NCBI RefSeq assembly: GCF_034377145.1
Contig: NZ_CP139707.1
Span: 629,001-693,000, forward strand
Length of the DNA: 64,000 bases
Source of the DNA: Sulfitobacter sp. OXR-159
GTDB taxonomy: Bacteria; Pseudomonadota; Alphaproteobacteria; Rhodobacterales; Rhodobacteraceae
Reading direction: 5' to 3'
Numbering within the stretch: the stretch's first letter is position 1; every line of letters begins with the position of its first letter. A model generated the notes under the pieces. That model worked only from the letters and a program-made list of their open reading frames with translations. It was not told where the DNA came from and searched no databases. This document shows positions 46,277 through 57,764 of the stretch, one piece after another. The position numbers were made by a program, and so were the translations under genes.

Positions 46277-47023
46277 ATGCATCTTGATGTACAGGATCTG
46301 CGCAATTTCTATTATCGCAGCGCGTTGGGGCGTGCCGCGCAGAAATCCTTGCGCGGGCGGTTGTTGGAGCTTTGGCCAGAGGCGAAGGGGCAAACCGTCG
46401 TCGGCTTTGGCTTTGCAGCCCCCCTGCTGCGGCCCTATCTGGCTGACGCCCGGCGCGTGATGGTGCTGATGCCCGGCCCGCAGGGCGTGATGCCTTGGCC
46501 CGCGGGCATGCCCAATACTTCGGTCCTGACCGAAGAGACGCTTTGGCCGGTAGAGACGGGGGCGGTGGACAAACTGGTGTTGATGCATGGGCTTGAGACG
46601 TCGGAACGGCCAAGTGAATTGTTGGATGAATGCTGGCGCGTACTGGGGCCGGGGGGCAAGGCGCTGTTCATCGTGCCGAACCGGGCGGGCATGTGGGCGC
46701 GGCGGGATCGAACGCCATTCGGCTATGGGCGGCCCTATTCGCCGGGGCAGTTGGAAACGCAGCTCCGCAAACATCAGTTTCTTCCCGAAAGGCATCTTGG
46801 CGCACTGTTCCAGTTCCCTTCACAGCAGCGAATCTGGATGAAATCAGCGCCTTTGTTTGAGAAAATCGGTCGCCAAATGCCAACGATGATGGGCGGCGGT
46901 GCGATCTTGGTGGAGGCCACGAAACTGGTCTATCCACCACGAGGCCGTCCGCAGCGCAGCACCGCAAGGCGCGCCATCGGGGTGCTGGAGGGCATGACTG
47001 AGCCGCAGGCTAAACCGGTCTAA
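46277..47023 (+). CDS. SAM-dependent methyltransferase-like protein
   Basis: The 248-residue protein has a class I methyltransferase layout: [15 protein letters not shown] near 41 is in the place of the SAM-binding glycine motif, [19 protein letters not shown] near 117-135 is the motif preceding strand 5, and a helical C-terminus follows. The glycine motif is loose, so SAM binding is probable but not certain. No substrate can be named. Such genes sit next to gloB in many roseobacters. Confidence 0.82.
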   Translation: MHLDVQDLRNFYYRSALGRAAQKSLRGRLLELWPEAKGQTVVGFGFAAPLLRPYLADARRVMVLMPGPQGVMPWPAGMPNTSVLTEETLWPVETGAVDKLVLMHGLETSERPSELLDECWRVLGPGGKALFIVPNRAGMWARRDRTPFGYGRPYSPGQLETQLRKHQFLPERHLGALFQFPSQQRIWMKSAPLFEKIGRQMPTMMGGGAILVEATKLVYPPRGRPQRSTARRAIGVLEGMTEPQAKPV

Positions 47024-47317
47024 GCCCCCCCAGAGCAATGTAGACTTAGGGCCTAAAGTGAGCGGCGGAGGATTCGCCTGTCCGCCCATCCGTGGTGACA
47101 AAGCCAGCATTTTTCTGCGGCAAAGAGCCGCGACAGGCCGCCGCCCTTGCAATATTGCAGCACGCCGGGACATTACCTGCCTATACTGTGTTGCCGGGCG
47201 TGAACCTGTCTGCTACATCGCCCCTGATTTAGACGTCTTGGGTAACTTCAAGCCGCGCCAACTGCTGGTGACGCGACATCTTCGCATATCCGGCGCTTAT
47301 TGAACGAGAGGATGGAC
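47024..47317. other. Intergenic region upstream of the ATP synthase operon
   Basis: The 294 bases hold no convincing gene. They contain a GCGGC-AAAGA-GCCGC hairpin at 47117-47131, the 12-base palindrome TGCAATATTGCA at 47148-47159, and a -10-like TATACT at 47182-47187, with no -35 at standard spacing. The promoter of the atp operon is expected here. The ribosome-binding site of atpH, GAGAGG, is at 47306-47311. Confidence 0.5.
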
Positions 47318-47878
47318 GTGTCCGAACCTGCTTCCATTTCCACCGGCATCGCGGAACGCTACGCGACAGCCGTGTATGATCTGGCCCGCGAGGCCAATCA
47401 GGTCGATGCCATCGAGGGCGATCTTACCGCGCTTGAAGCGGCCTTGACCGACAGCGATGACTTTCAGCGCCTGATCTCTTCGCCGCTCTATACCCGCGAT
47501 CAGCAGGCCGGGGCGATCAAAGTGCTGGCCGACAAGATGGGCCTGACCAAGACCATGGCGAACACGCTGGCGCTGATGGCGCAAAAGCGTCGTCTGTTTG
47601 TGCTGCCCGCGCTGGTCAAAGCGCTGCGCGAAACGATTGCCGAAGCCAAAGGCGAGATCACCGCTGATGTCACCACGGCCAAGGCGCTGACTAAGACGCA
47701 GTCGGACAAGCTGACCAAGTCGCTCAATGCCTCCACCGGCAAAAAAGTATCACTTCATGCGACCGTTGATGAAAGCCTCATCGGCGGTCTTGTCGTCAAA
47801 GTGGGCTCGAAAATGATCGATACGTCGATCCGTTCCAAGCTCAATTCCCTCCAGAATGTAATGAAAGAGGTCGGATAA
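47318..47878 (+). CDS. atpH: F1 ATP synthase subunit delta
   Basis: The delta subunit links F1 to the peripheral stalk of ATP synthase. The 186-residue protein has the OSCP/delta pattern: GIAERYATAVYDLAREANQ near 9, LALMAQKRRLFVLPALV near 84-100, and the C-terminal DESLIGGLVVKVGSKMIDTS. I chose GTG at 47318 because GAGAGG lies six bases upstream and the length is then typical for the group. It is the first gene of atpHAGDC; no F0 genes are in the window, as is usual for Rhodobacteraceae. Confidence 0.95.
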   Translation: MSEPASISTGIAERYATAVYDLAREANQVDAIEGDLTALEAALTDSDDFQRLISSPLYTRDQQAGAIKVLADKMGLTKTMANTLALMAQKRRLFVLPALVKALRETIAEAKGEITADVTTAKALTKTQSDKLTKSLNASTGKKVSLHATVDESLIGGLVVKVGSKMIDTSIRSKLNSLQNVMKEVG

Positions 47879-49417
47879 ATGGGTATCCAAGCAGCAGAGA
47901 TTTCTGCGATCCTGAAAGACCAGATCAAGGATTTCGGTCAGGAAACCGAAGTCGCCGAAGTGGGCCGCGTTCTCTCCGTCGGTGACGGTATCGCCCGCGT
48001 CTATGGTCTGGACAACGTTCAGGCCGGTGAAATGGTCGAATTCCCCGGCGGCATTCAGGGCATGGCCCTGAACCTCGAAGCGGACAACGTCGGTGTTGTT
48101 ATCTTCGGTTCCGACCGTGACATCAAAGAAGGCGACACCGTCAAGCGCACCAACTCCATCGTGGACGTGCCAATCGGTGACGAACTGCTGGGCCGCGTTG
48201 TTGACGGTCTGGGTAACCCCATTGACGGCAAAGGCCCCATTGGCGCCACCAAGCGCGGCATCGCCGACGTCAAAGCGCCGGGCATCATCCCGCGTAAATC
48301 GGTGCATGAGCCGATGGCGACTGGCCTCAAGTCCGTTGACGCGATGATCCCAATCGGCCGTGGCCAGCGTGAGCTGATCATTGGTGACCGTCAGACCGGT
48401 AAAACCGCTGTCGCCCTCGACGCGATACTGAACCAAGCGCAGGTTAACGCCGCTGCTGGCGACGACGAAGGCAAAAAGATGTACTGCGTGTATGTCGCCA
48501 TCGGCCAGAAGCGTTCGACCGTTGCTCAGCTTGTGAAAAAGCTCGAAGAAACCGGCGCAATTGATTACTCCATCGTTGTGGCCGCGACCGCGTCCGAGCC
48601 TGCACCGATGCAGTTCCTCGCACCCTATGCCGCGACCGCGATGGCCGAGCATTTCCGCGACAACGGCCGCCACGCGCTGATCATCTATGATGACCTTTCC
48701 AAGCAGGCCGTGTCCTACCGTCAGATGTCCCTGCTGCTGCGCCGCCCGCCGGGCCGCGAAGCTTACCCGGGCGACGTTTTCTATCTCCACTCCCGCCTGC
48801 TTGAGCGTTCCGCGAAGCTGGGTGACGAAGCTGGCAACGGCTCGCTGACGGCTCTGCCGATCATCGAAACCCAAGGTGGCGACGTGTCCGCGTTTATTCC
48901 GACCAACGTGATCTCGATCACCGACGGTCAGATCTTCCTTGAGACCGAATTGTTCTACCAAGGCATCCGTCCTGCCGTGAACACCGGTCTGTCGGTTTCG
49001 CGCGTTGGCTCCTCGGCTCAGACCAAAGCGATGTCGAGCGTGGCTGGCCCGGTGAAACTGTCGCTGGCTCAGTACCGCGAAATGGCAGCTTTTGCTCAGT
49101 TCGGCTCCGACCTTGACGCCGCAACTCAGCAGCTGCTGAACCGTGGTGCACGTCTGACCGAACTGATGAAGCAGCCGCAGTACGCGCCGCTGACCAACTC
49201 GGAAATCGTCTGCGTGATCTACGCCGGTACACACGGCTATCTCGACAAGGTGGACGTGTCGGAGGTTGGCCGTTTCGAGGCAGGCCTGCTGGCGCATCTG
49301 CGCAGCAAGCACGACGACCTTCTCAAGGACATCACCAACAATGACCGCAAGGTCAAAGGCGAGTTGGAAGAGAAGATCAAAGCCGCCATTGACGGTTTCG
49401 CCGCCGACTTCGCTTAA
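47879..49417 (+). CDS. atpA: F1 ATP synthase subunit alpha
   Basis: The 512-residue alpha subunit forms the F1 hexamer with beta and carries the non-catalytic nucleotide sites. The P-loop [13 protein letters not shown] is near 169-181, with [20 protein letters not shown] near 267 and the arginine-finger region [20 protein letters not shown] near 289. It begins directly at the end of atpH, with no spacer. Codon use is more biased than in neighbouring genes, as expected for a highly expressed gene. Confidence 0.98.
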   Translation: MGIQAAEISAILKDQIKDFGQETEVAEVGRVLSVGDGIARVYGLDNVQAGEMVEFPGGIQGMALNLEADNVGVVIFGSDRDIKEGDTVKRTNSIVDVPIGDELLGRVVDGLGNPIDGKGPIGATKRGIADVKAPGIIPRKSVHEPMATGLKSVDAMIPIGRGQRELIIGDRQTGKTAVALDAILNQAQVNAAAGDDEGKKMYCVYVAIGQKRSTVAQLVKKLEETGAIDYSIVVAATASEPAPMQFLAPYAATAMAEHFRDNGRHALIIYDDLSKQAVSYRQMSLLLRRPPGREAYPGDVFYLHSRLLERSAKLGDEAGNGSLTALPIIETQGGDVSAFIPTNVISITDGQIFLETELFYQGIRPAVNTGLSVSRVGSSAQTKAMSSVAGPVKLSLAQYREMAAFAQFGSDLDAATQQLLNRGARLTELMKQPQYAPLTNSEIVCVIYAGTHGYLDKVDVSEVGRFEAGLLAHLRSKHDDLLKDITNNDRKVKGELEEKIKAAIDGFAADFA

Positions 49418-49432
49418 ACGGGAGATAAGGCA

Positions 49433-50314
49433 ATGCCAAATCTCAAGGACCTGAAGAACAGGATCGCGTCGGTCAAATCGACCCGCAAGATCACCAAGGC
49501 CATGCAAATGGTTGCCGCGGCGAAACTTCGCCGCGCGCAGGAGGCTGCCGAGGCTTCGCGTCCCTATACTGAGCGGTTCAATGCCGTGATGGCAGGGCTC
49601 GCGGCCAGTGTCGGCGGCTCCGACAGCGCGCCCAAGCTGCTCAGCGGCACGGGTGAAGACAAAGTGCATCTGCTGGTGGTCATGACCGCCGAACGCGGGC
49701 TGTGCGGCGGCTTCAACAGCAACATCGCGAAGAAGGCGAAAGCCCATGCGCGTGAACTGCTGGCCCAGGGCAAAGAGGTGAAAATCCTCACCGTTGGCAA
49801 AAAAGGCCGTGATGCGCTGCGGCGTGACTTGGGCGACCATCTGGTCGGTCACGTTGACCTCAGCGAAGTCAAAAAGATCGGCTATGGTGATGCGCAAAAC
49901 ATCGCGCAGGACGTGCTAAACCGCTTTGACGCGGGCGAATTTGACGTGGCGACGATCTTCTATGCGAAGTTCGTGAACGTGGTGATGCAGACGCCGACGG
50001 CGCAGCAGATCATCCCGGCCAAATTCGAAGCAGACGCGGACGAAGACAGCGGTGCGTCCACATTGTTCGACTATGAACCCAGCGAAGAGGCGGTCTTGGC
50101 CGACCTTCTGCCGCGCGGGGTCGCCACGGCGATCTTCTCGGCTCTGCTGGAGAATGGCGCGTCCGAGCAGGGTGCGCGGATGTCGGCGATGGACAACGCC
50201 ACACGCAACGCGGGTGAGATGATCGACAAACTGACCATCCAGTACAACCGCTCGCGTCAGGCTGTCATCACCAACGAGCTGATCGAAATCATTTCCGGCG
50301 CGGAAGCGCTGTAA
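49433..50314 (+). CDS. atpG: F1 ATP synthase subunit gamma
   Basis: The gamma subunit is the rotating central shaft of F1. The 293-residue protein shows the N-terminal helix [33 protein letters not shown] near 90-102 and the C-terminal helix with [19 protein letters not shown] near 258, the three hallmark segments. It lies 15 bases after atpA, in the canonical order. Confidence 0.97.
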   Translation: MPNLKDLKNRIASVKSTRKITKAMQMVAAAKLRRAQEAAEASRPYTERFNAVMAGLAASVGGSDSAPKLLSGTGEDKVHLLVVMTAERGLCGGFNSNIAKKAKAHARELLAQGKEVKILTVGKKGRDALRRDLGDHLVGHVDLSEVKKIGYGDAQNIAQDVLNRFDAGEFDVATIFYAKFVNVVMQTPTAQQIIPAKFEADADEDSGASTLFDYEPSEEAVLADLLPRGVATAIFSALLENGASEQGARMSAMDNATRNAGEMIDKLTIQYNRSRQAVITNELIEIISGAEAL

Positions 50315-51757
<1,443 letters not shown>

Positions 51758-51769
51758 GGAGCGCTGACA

Positions 51770-52210
51770 ATGGCAGACACAATGCAATTCGACCTCGTTT
51801 CGCCGGAACGGCGGCTGGCATCGATGCAGGTGACGGCCGTGCAAATTCCGGGCACTGAGGGTGACATGACGGCCATGGCCGATCATGCACCCACCATCAC
51901 CACCCTGCGTCCGGGCCTTCTGCGCGTGGAAGGGCCGGAGGGCACGTCTGAATATGTCGTGACCGGCGGTTTCGCCGAAATCGGCGGTCAGGGCGGCGTG
52001 TCTGTGCTGGCGGAACGTGCCGTGGCGCGTGCCGACATGACGCAGGAACAGATGGACAGCATGGTGGCAGAGGCGCATGCCGTCTACACCCGCGCCAAGG
52101 ACAACTGGGAAAACGAACCCGGTCCCGTGGATGACGCAGCCAAGCTTCTGGCCGATATGGTTGCCGTTGGCGATCACATCGGATTGTCGAGCAAACAGCC
52201 CAGCCTGTAA
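51770..52210 (+). CDS. atpC: F1 ATP synthase subunit epsilon
   Basis: The epsilon subunit sits at the foot of the central stalk and can restrain ATP hydrolysis. The 146-residue protein has the N-terminal beta-sandwich beginning [17 protein letters not shown], with [17 protein letters not shown] near 31 and a helical C-terminal part of about 60 residues. It is somewhat longer than the E. coli subunit because of an extended C-terminus. A strong intrinsic terminator 17 bases downstream closes the operon. Confidence 0.95.
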   Translation: MADTMQFDLVSPERRLASMQVTAVQIPGTEGDMTAMADHAPTITTLRPGLLRVEGPEGTSEYVVTGGFAEIGGQGGVSVLAERAVARADMTQEQMDSMVAEAHAVYTRAKDNWENEPGPVDDAAKLLADMVAVGDHIGLSSKQPSL

Positions 52211-52227
52211 TGCTTTGAAAATCAGTG

Positions 52228-52254
52228 AAAAGCCCCGCCTCGGCGGGGCTTTTT
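52228..52254 (+). terminator. Intrinsic terminator of the atp operon
   Basis: AAAAGCCCCGCC and GGCGGGGCTTTT form a perfect 12-base inverted repeat separated by TC, followed by further T residues. In RNA the hairpin closes with a CUCG-type loop. Confidence 0.93.
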
Positions 52255-52320
52255 GCTTTTATGCTCCCTTCTGCTGCGGCATCATTGCCTGATGACCGTA
52301 AATGCAGGCAGGCGCCCAAT

Positions 52321-52671
52321 ATGAAACGACTTCGCACCCATACGATCGGCGTGGACAGTGGCGATGTCATGCTGTTCTCTGAGTTCGAAGACGGCGGATC
52401 GATGTGGACGGGCGAGGGCCAGCGCGAACGCCGCCGCCGGATCAGCTTTTCAGAACCCTTCCGGGAGCCGCCGCATGTTCAGGTGAGCATGTCGCTTTGG
52501 GACATCGACGCCAGCACCGTCACCCGCGCCGATATCGGCGCCGAGGCGGTGACCGAGAGCGGCTTTGACATGGTGTTCCGCACATGGGGCGACACCCGCG
52601 TTGCACGGGCGCGTTTGGCATGGACAGCGATTGGCGCGGTGGGGGGGGATGACGACTGGGTCGTCGGCTAG
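52321..52671 (+). CDS. H-type lectin domain protein
   Basis: The 116-residue protein looks like a single H-type lectin domain, the six-stranded fold first described in snail agglutinin. SEPFREPPHVQVSMSLWDID near 42-61 and the C-terminal VARARLAWTAIG near 96 are typical of bacterial copies. No signal peptide is visible, so it may be cytoplasmic or exported by another route. The carbohydrate ligand is unknown. It follows the atp terminator and therefore needs its own promoter. Confidence 0.82.
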   Translation: MKRLRTHTIGVDSGDVMLFSEFEDGGSMWTGEGQRERRRRISFSEPFREPPHVQVSMSLWDIDASTVTRADIGAEAVTESGFDMVFRTWGDTRVARARLAWTAIGAVGGDDDWVVG

Positions 52672-52751
52672 GTGCATCGCTCGGTGAGAGAGAGCGGCCC
52701 AGCAGGGGGAGGGCGGCCCGCGGAGGCCAGCCCTAGATCACAGCCTGCGGC

Positions 52752-53771
52752 TTAGTTTGCCGCGTACATCCCGTCATAGATCGGGCCGAGCGTTTCCGCC
52801 TCGAACAGCGAAGAGACCGAGGTGCCGTTCCAGATGTTCAAGATCGCTTGGGCAAACATCGGCGCGGTCGGGACGATGCGGATGTTCGGCGCCTTCTTGA
52901 TCGCAGGGGTCGGCGCGATGCTGTCGGTGATGACCAGCGATTTCATGACCGAGTTCTCGACCCGCTCAACCGCAGGGCCGGACATGACACCGTGGGTGAT
53001 GTAGGAGTGCACTTCCTTCGCGCCATTCTCCAGCAGGACTTCGGCAGCTTTGCACAGCGTGCCTGCGGTGTCGCAGATGTCGTCCACGATCAGGCAAGTC
53101 TTGCCCTTCACGTCGCCGATCACGGTCATCTCGGCCACTTCGCCCGCCTTCTCGCGGCGTTTGTCGACGATCGACAGGGGGGAGTTGATCCGCTTGGCCA
53201 GTTCACGCGCACGGGCCACGCCGCCCACATCGGGGCTGACGACCATCAGATCGTCCATCTGGTCCTTAAAGGCGTCCTTGATATCCAGTGCAAAGATCGG
53301 CGAGGCGTAGAGGTTGTCGACCGGGATATCGAAGAAGCCCTGAATCTGCGCCGCATGCAGGTCCATCGTCAGGATCCGTTCAATACCGCTGCCGGTCAGC
53401 ATATTGGCGACCATCTTGGCGGTGATCGGCGTCCGGGCTTTGGTGCGGCGGTCCTGCCGGGCATAGCCGAAGTAGGGCAAAACGGCCGTCACACGCGCCG
53501 CCGAGGACCGGCGCAGCGCGTCGGCCATGATCATCAGTTCCATCAGGTTGTCGTTCGCGGGGTTCGACGTGGGCTGGATGATGAACATATCCTCGCCGCG
53601 CACGTTCTCATAAACTTCGACGAAAATCTCGCCGTCGTTGAACCGTTCGACCCGCGCATCGACGAGCCCCACGTTAACGCCGCGATGCAGCGACATGCGC
53701 CGCGCGATGGCCTTGGCAAGCGGCATATTGGCATTGCCTGAGATCAGTTTTGGTTCTGAAGTGCGTGGCAT
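52752..53771 (-). CDS. prs: Ribose-phosphate pyrophosphokinase
   Basis: Prs makes phosphoribosyl pyrophosphate from ribose-5-phosphate and ATP, feeding purine, pyrimidine, histidine and NAD synthesis. The 339-residue protein has [20 protein letters not shown] near 44-63, the catalytic region [14 protein letters not shown] near 99-112 and the PRPP-binding loop [13 protein letters not shown] near 226. It is slightly longer than E. coli Prs because of a C-terminal extension. The gene stands alone on its strand. Confidence 0.96.
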   Translation of the reverse strand: MPRTSEPKLISGNANMPLAKAIARRMSLHRGVNVGLVDARVERFNDGEIFVEVYENVRGEDMFIIQPTSNPANDNLMELMIMADALRRSSAARVTAVLPYFGYARQDRRTKARTPITAKMVANMLTGSGIERILTMDLHAAQIQGFFDIPVDNLYASPIFALDIKDAFKDQMDDLMVVSPDVGGVARARELAKRINSPLSIVDKRREKAGEVAEMTVIGDVKGKTCLIVDDICDTAGTLCKAAEVLLENGAKEVHSYITHGVMSGPAVERVENSVMKSLVITDSIAPTPAIKKAPNIRIVPTAPMFAQAILNIWNGTSVSSLFEAETLGPIYDGMYAAN

Positions 53772-53873
53772 AGGGGCTCCGGGGCAGCGGTAGGTTGCAG
53801 ATTCGTGACGTTGACACCGCTTAGCATGCGCTTACGGTCGGGCAAAGCTGCACCGCCCCCGAAGGAGAGCCAA

Positions 53874-54470
53874 ATGGCCCGGATCGACTATTTTTTCGCG
53901 ACCCTGTCACCCTATTGCTACCTCGCCGGGAATCGGCTTGAGGAGATCGCCGAAAAGCACGGTGCTGAGATCGTGTACAAGCCTTTCGACATTATCGCGG
54001 CCTTCCCGCGGACGGGCGGCATGCCCCCGGCAGAGCGTCACCCCAGCCGCAATGAGTACCGCGCGCAAGACCTGCCGCGTCAGGCGCGCAAGCTGGGTCT
54101 GCCCTTCAACCTCAAGCCCGCGCATTGGCCCACCAACGGCGCGCCTGCGGCCTATGCGGTGATCGCCGCGCAGAATGCCGGGGGCGGTGATCTGGGCAAG
54201 CTGACCCATGCCATCACCCGCGCCGTCTGGGCCGAGGAAAAGGACATCGGCCATGACGATGTGGTCCGGGCCTGTTTGGAAGAGGCCGGTTTTGACCCCG
54301 ATCTGGCGAACAGCGGCTTGCTGCAGGGGGCCGAGACCTATGCCGCCAACCTTGAGGAAGCCGTCACTCAAGGTGTCTTTGGCGCCCCCTTCTATATCGT
54401 TGGGGATCAGCGGTTCTGGGGACAGGACCGTTTGGAAGATCTTGATCTGCACCTCGGGGGCAAGCTGTGA
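53874..54470 (+). CDS. 2-hydroxychromene-2-carboxylate isomerase family protein
   Basis: The 198-residue protein belongs to the DsbA-like kappa-class GST/HCCA isomerase family. It begins RIDYFFATLSPYCYLAGNRL, where the Ser-Pro replaces the CxxC of DsbA, and contains GVFGAPFYIVGDQRFWGQDR near 168, the cis-proline region. HCCA isomerases act glutathione-dependently in aromatic degradation, but many family members have unknown substrates. GAAGGAGAG precedes the chosen ATG at 53874. The next gene overlaps by four bases. Confidence 0.9.
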   Translation: MARIDYFFATLSPYCYLAGNRLEEIAEKHGAEIVYKPFDIIAAFPRTGGMPPAERHPSRNEYRAQDLPRQARKLGLPFNLKPAHWPTNGAPAAYAVIAAQNAGGGDLGKLTHAITRAVWAEEKDIGHDDVVRACLEEAGFDPDLANSGLLQGAETYAANLEEAVTQGVFGAPFYIVGDQRFWGQDRLEDLDLHLGGKL

Positions 54471-55264
54471 TCCCAGAGGTCAACGCGCGCCGTTTCGGTC
54501 ACGGCCCGCGCCCGGCGCTGGCGATCCATTGCTCACTGGCGCATTCTGGCGCGTGGCGTGGCATCGGGGCCATTTTGTCTGACGAGCTCACCCTACGGGC
54601 CTTCGATCTGCCGATGCACGGACGTTCTGGCGATTGGGACGGGCAGGGCAATATTCACGACGTGGCAACCGACATGGCGCTCAGCTTGCTCGAAGCGCCG
54701 ATGGATCTGATTGGCCATTCCTTTGGTGCGACCGTGGCGCTGCGGCTGGCAATTGAACATCCCGAATTGGTGCGCAGCATTACCCTGATTGAGCCAGTCT
54801 ATTTCGCCGCCGCCAAACAGGACGATCCTGACGCGATGGCCGAATACAATGAACAGAACGCGGCATTTGAGGCCGCCTTGGCCGAGGGCGACAAGGAGAC
54901 CGCCGCGCGGCTGTTTAACCGGGTCTGGGGCGATGGCACGAAATGGGACCAAATTCCCGAACCGACCCGCGCCTACATGGTGGATCGGATCGGTTTCATC
55001 CCCGCCTCTTCGCCTTTTCTAGGAGAGGACAGCGCCGGGTTGCTGGCGCCGGGCATGTTCGACCGCGCGTCGATGCCCGCACTGCTGCTGGAGGGGAGCG
55101 GGTCGCCCAAAGCGGCGCATGCGATCAATGCGTCGCTGATGCGCCGTCTGCCGAACGCGCGGCGGGTTTCAGTCGACGGGGCAGGGCATATGGTGCCGAT
55201 CACGCACCCCGCCGAAGTCGCCGAAGCGATACGCGATTTCCTGAACGACGTGCCGCTGGCGTGA
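54467..55264 (+). CDS. Alpha/beta hydrolase
   Basis: The 265-residue protein has the alpha/beta hydrolase core: HCSLAHSGAWRG near 21 (oxyanion region), the nucleophile elbow LIGHSFGATVALRLA near 82-96, and the histidine in VDGAGHMVPITHP near 238-250. The start is GTG at 54467, overlapping the stop of the isomerase gene by four bases, so the two may act in one pathway. The substrate is unknown. Confidence 0.9.
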   Translation: MIPEVNARRFGHGPRPALAIHCSLAHSGAWRGIGAILSDELTLRAFDLPMHGRSGDWDGQGNIHDVATDMALSLLEAPMDLIGHSFGATVALRLAIEHPELVRSITLIEPVYFAAAKQDDPDAMAEYNEQNAAFEAALAEGDKETAARLFNRVWGDGTKWDQIPEPTRAYMVDRIGFIPASSPFLGEDSAGLLAPGMFDRASMPALLLEGSGSPKAAHAINASLMRRLPNARRVSVDGAGHMVPITHPAEVAEAIRDFLNDVPLA

Positions 55265-55268
55265 CTGC

Positions 55269-56303
55269 TTAGAAGTGGCTTAGGAACTGGTCGATCTGGT
55301 TACGGCTGATCGACCAGTCGCAGACCATCCGCGCGGCCAGCATCTCGTCATCGTCGCCCTCCAGCGTGCCATCCCAAAGGTAATAGCGCGCGCCTGCGTC
55401 ATGCAACTTGCGGTGAATGGCGCGGGGGAAGCGGGCAAAGATCATGTTTGCCGCAGGCTCATGTAGGAATTCCGCCCCCGCTTTGCGCAGCCCTTGGGCC
55501 AGATGCGCCGCATTGGCGTTGGCCGTCTTGGCCGTTTCCAGCCAAGCCCCATCCGCAAGGTAGCCCGCCATCTGCGCCGACAGAAAACGGTGTTTGGAAA
55601 ACAGATGCGCCCCGCGCTTGCGGCGCAGCTCGAATTCCCATGCTTTTTTGGGGTCAAAAAAGACCACCGCCTCGACCCCCATGCAGCCGTTCTTGGTGCC
55701 GCCGAAGCTGACCACATCAACGCCCGATCTCCACGTCATCTCAGCCGGGGTGCAGCCCAAAGCCACCACCGCATTGGCAAAACGCGCGCCGTCCATATGT
55801 ACGGGCAGGTCGTATTCCTTGGCCACCGCTGTCAGCGCATGCAACTCTTCAAGGCTATGCACCCCGCCGCGTTCTGTCACCTGTGTGATCGACACCGGGC
55901 CGCGTTGGGGCGTGTGCACATCGCCCGCCGCCCGCGCGACGATGGCGCGGCGCAGGGCGTCGGGGGTCATCTTGTCTTCAGTCTCCACCAGCGTCAGCTT
56001 GGCCGCACCTGCGTAGAATTCCGGCGCGTTGCACTCATCCTCTTCGATATGCGCGACCTTGGAGCAGAAGATCGTCTGCCACGGCTGGGTATAGCAGGCA
56101 AGCGCCAGCGCATTGGCCGCGGTGCCGGTGGCGACGAGGTAGACCTCCGCCTCAGGTGCCTCAAACTGTTCGCGAATCTGCGCGCGGACCTCATCCATGA
56201 TCGGGTCTTTGCCGTAGGGCATGGCGTAGTCGCTATTGGCCGCGATCACGCGCTCCATCACCTTGGGGTGGACGGGGCCGGCGTTGTCAGAGGCGAAAAA
56301 CAT
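55269..56303 (-). CDS. Low-specificity L-threonine aldolase family protein
   Basis: This PLP enzyme cleaves L-threonine to glycine and acetaldehyde. The 344-residue protein has the threonine aldolase landmarks: MFFASDNAGPVHPKVM at the start, HMDGARFANAVVALG near 198 and the PLP lysine in VVSFGGTKNGCMG near 226. I chose the ATG at 56303, which overlaps the stop of the upstream cysteine-cluster gene (TGATG); the frame extends further but duplicates that gene's end. It is the last gene of a reverse-strand run with ribF. Confidence 0.92.
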   Translation of the reverse strand: MFFASDNAGPVHPKVMERVIAANSDYAMPYGKDPIMDEVRAQIREQFEAPEAEVYLVATGTAANALALACYTQPWQTIFCSKVAHIEEDECNAPEFYAGAAKLTLVETEDKMTPDALRRAIVARAAGDVHTPQRGPVSITQVTERGGVHSLEELHALTAVAKEYDLPVHMDGARFANAVVALGCTPAEMTWRSGVDVVSFGGTKNGCMGVEAVVFFDPKKAWEFELRRKRGAHLFSKHRFLSAQMAGYLADGAWLETAKTANANAAHLAQGLRKAGAEFLHEPAANMIFARFPRAIHRKLHDAGARYYLWDGTLEGDDDEMLAARMVCDWSISRNQIDQFLSHF

Positions 56304-56773
56304 CAGGTGGGCTCCTTGATAATATGGTCTTCCCATTCTTCGAACGGGGTATCAAATTCGGACACGGTATCAAATTGCACGCTGACCCCGGCGTCATGCA
56401 CGCTGTCGGGGGTGCCGGTCAGCAGGGGGTGCCATTCAGGCAGCGGTTTACCCTCCCAGAGCAGGCGGTAAGCGCAGGTCTGCGGCATCCAATAAGCGTG
56501 GGTGTCAAGGTTGTCGGGACGCAGCACGATGCAGTCGGGCACAAACTCATGCCGGTTTTCGTAATGCACACAGCGGCAGGTGCTGTCGTCCAACAGGCGG
56601 CAGGCGACGCGGGTCAGGGCCACTTCGCCGCTGTCCTCGTCTTCAAGCTTGTTCAGGCAGCATTTACCGCAACCGTCGCAAAGCGCCTCCCATTCGGTCT
56701 GCGACATCTCTTTGAGCGGCTTCTTCTCCCAGAATTTCGGGGTCAGGCCCTTGCGGGGTATCGGATCGCTCAT
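56303..56773 (-). CDS. YcgN family cysteine cluster protein
   Basis: The 156-residue protein has a cysteine pattern typical of the YcgN/UPF0260 family: CDGCGKCCLNKLED near 33-46, ACRLLDDSTCRCVHYENR near 57-74 and further cysteines near 80-100. These probably bind a metal or iron-sulfur cluster. The function is unknown. It overlaps ribF by four bases upstream and the aldolase gene by one base downstream, so all three are translated from one transcript. Confidence 0.9.
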   Translation of the reverse strand: MSDPIPRKGLTPKFWEKKPLKEMSQTEWEALCDGCGKCCLNKLEDEDSGEVALTRVACRLLDDSTCRCVHYENRHEFVPDCIVLRPDNLDTHAYWMPQTCAYRLLWEGKPLPEWHPLLTGTPDSVHDAGVSVQFDTVSEFDTPFEEWEDHIIKEPT

Positions 56774-57702
56774 AGCGCCGCCAGAATGGTTTGAGCGCGG
56801 TCGCAGTCGGCCCCCATCTGGGTGATCAGCGCGTCGAGGCTGTCAAACTTTTCTTCGCCGCGCAGGTGTTCGACCAGCCCGACAGACAGCGGCGCGCCGT
56901 AGAGATCACCTTTGAAGTCAAAGAGATAGGTTTCCAGGTTGGCTTTGTTCTCACCGAACATGGGCCGCACACCAATGCTGGCCGCACCGTGATAGCTGCC
57001 CTTATGCGGCCCCGCGAGCACATCCACCAACACGGCATAGACACCAAAGGCAGGCGGGTGCAGCCCGTCAATCGACATGTTTGCGGTAGGAAAGCCCAAC
57101 TCGCGCCCGCGCTGCTCGCCCGAGATCACCGGTCCGTCGATGCGGTGCCAGTGACCCAGCATCGCCGCCGCTTCGCGGGTTTCACCACGGGTCAGCGCTT
57201 CGCGGATCGCGGTTGAGGACACGGTGAGGTCATCGCGCTCCATCAGCGGGGCGATGGTGACGCCGAAACCATATTGCGCGCCGAAACGGACGAGATCTTC
57301 CACCGTGCCTGCGCGGCCCTTCCCAAAGCAGAAGTCAGCGCCGACAACCACATGCGCAAGCCCCAGCCCGTCGTGGAGCACGTCGCGGGCGAATGCCTCG
57401 GGGCTCAGGCTGGCCAGTGTGCTGTTGAATGCCAGCTCATAGAGCCGCTTAACGCCGATCTTTTCCAGCCGATGCGCGCGGGATTCGCGGCCCATCAGGC
57501 GGAAGGGCGGGGCATCGGGGGCGAAATATTCGCGGGGATGCGGCTCGAAGGTGACGACGCCAAGGGGCGCATCGGGGGCGGCGCGTTGCGCCAGTTCGAT
57601 CACCGAGCGGTGGCCAAGGTGCACGCCATCAAAATTGCCAATCGCGGCGGTGGCACCGCGATCTGCAAGGTCGACGAATTGATAATCTCGGATGATCCGC
57701 AT
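56770..57702 (-). CDS. ribF: Bifunctional riboflavin kinase / FAD synthetase
   Basis: RibF phosphorylates riboflavin to FMN and adenylylates it to FAD. The 310-residue protein has the N-terminal nucleotidyltransferase domain with AIGNFDGVHLGHRSVI near 21-36 and VVGADFCFGKGRAGT near 117, and the C-terminal kinase domain with GRELGFPTANMSI near 199 and GVYAVLVDVL near 220. It leads the reverse-strand operon ribF, ycgN-like, threonine aldolase. Confidence 0.96.
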   Translation of the reverse strand: MRIIRDYQFVDLADRGATAAIGNFDGVHLGHRSVIELAQRAAPDAPLGVVTFEPHPREYFAPDAPPFRLMGRESRAHRLEKIGVKRLYELAFNSTLASLSPEAFARDVLHDGLGLAHVVVGADFCFGKGRAGTVEDLVRFGAQYGFGVTIAPLMERDDLTVSSTAIREALTRGETREAAAMLGHWHRIDGPVISGEQRGRELGFPTANMSIDGLHPPAFGVYAVLVDVLAGPHKGSYHGAASIGVRPMFGENKANLETYLFDFKGDLYGAPLSVGLVEHLRGEEKFDSLDALITQMGADCDRAQTILAAL

Positions 57703-57764
57703 GTGCCTTGCCTAGCTGCGCGGCGGCGCAAGGGCAAGATGCTCAGGCGGCGAAAACCGCCCGC

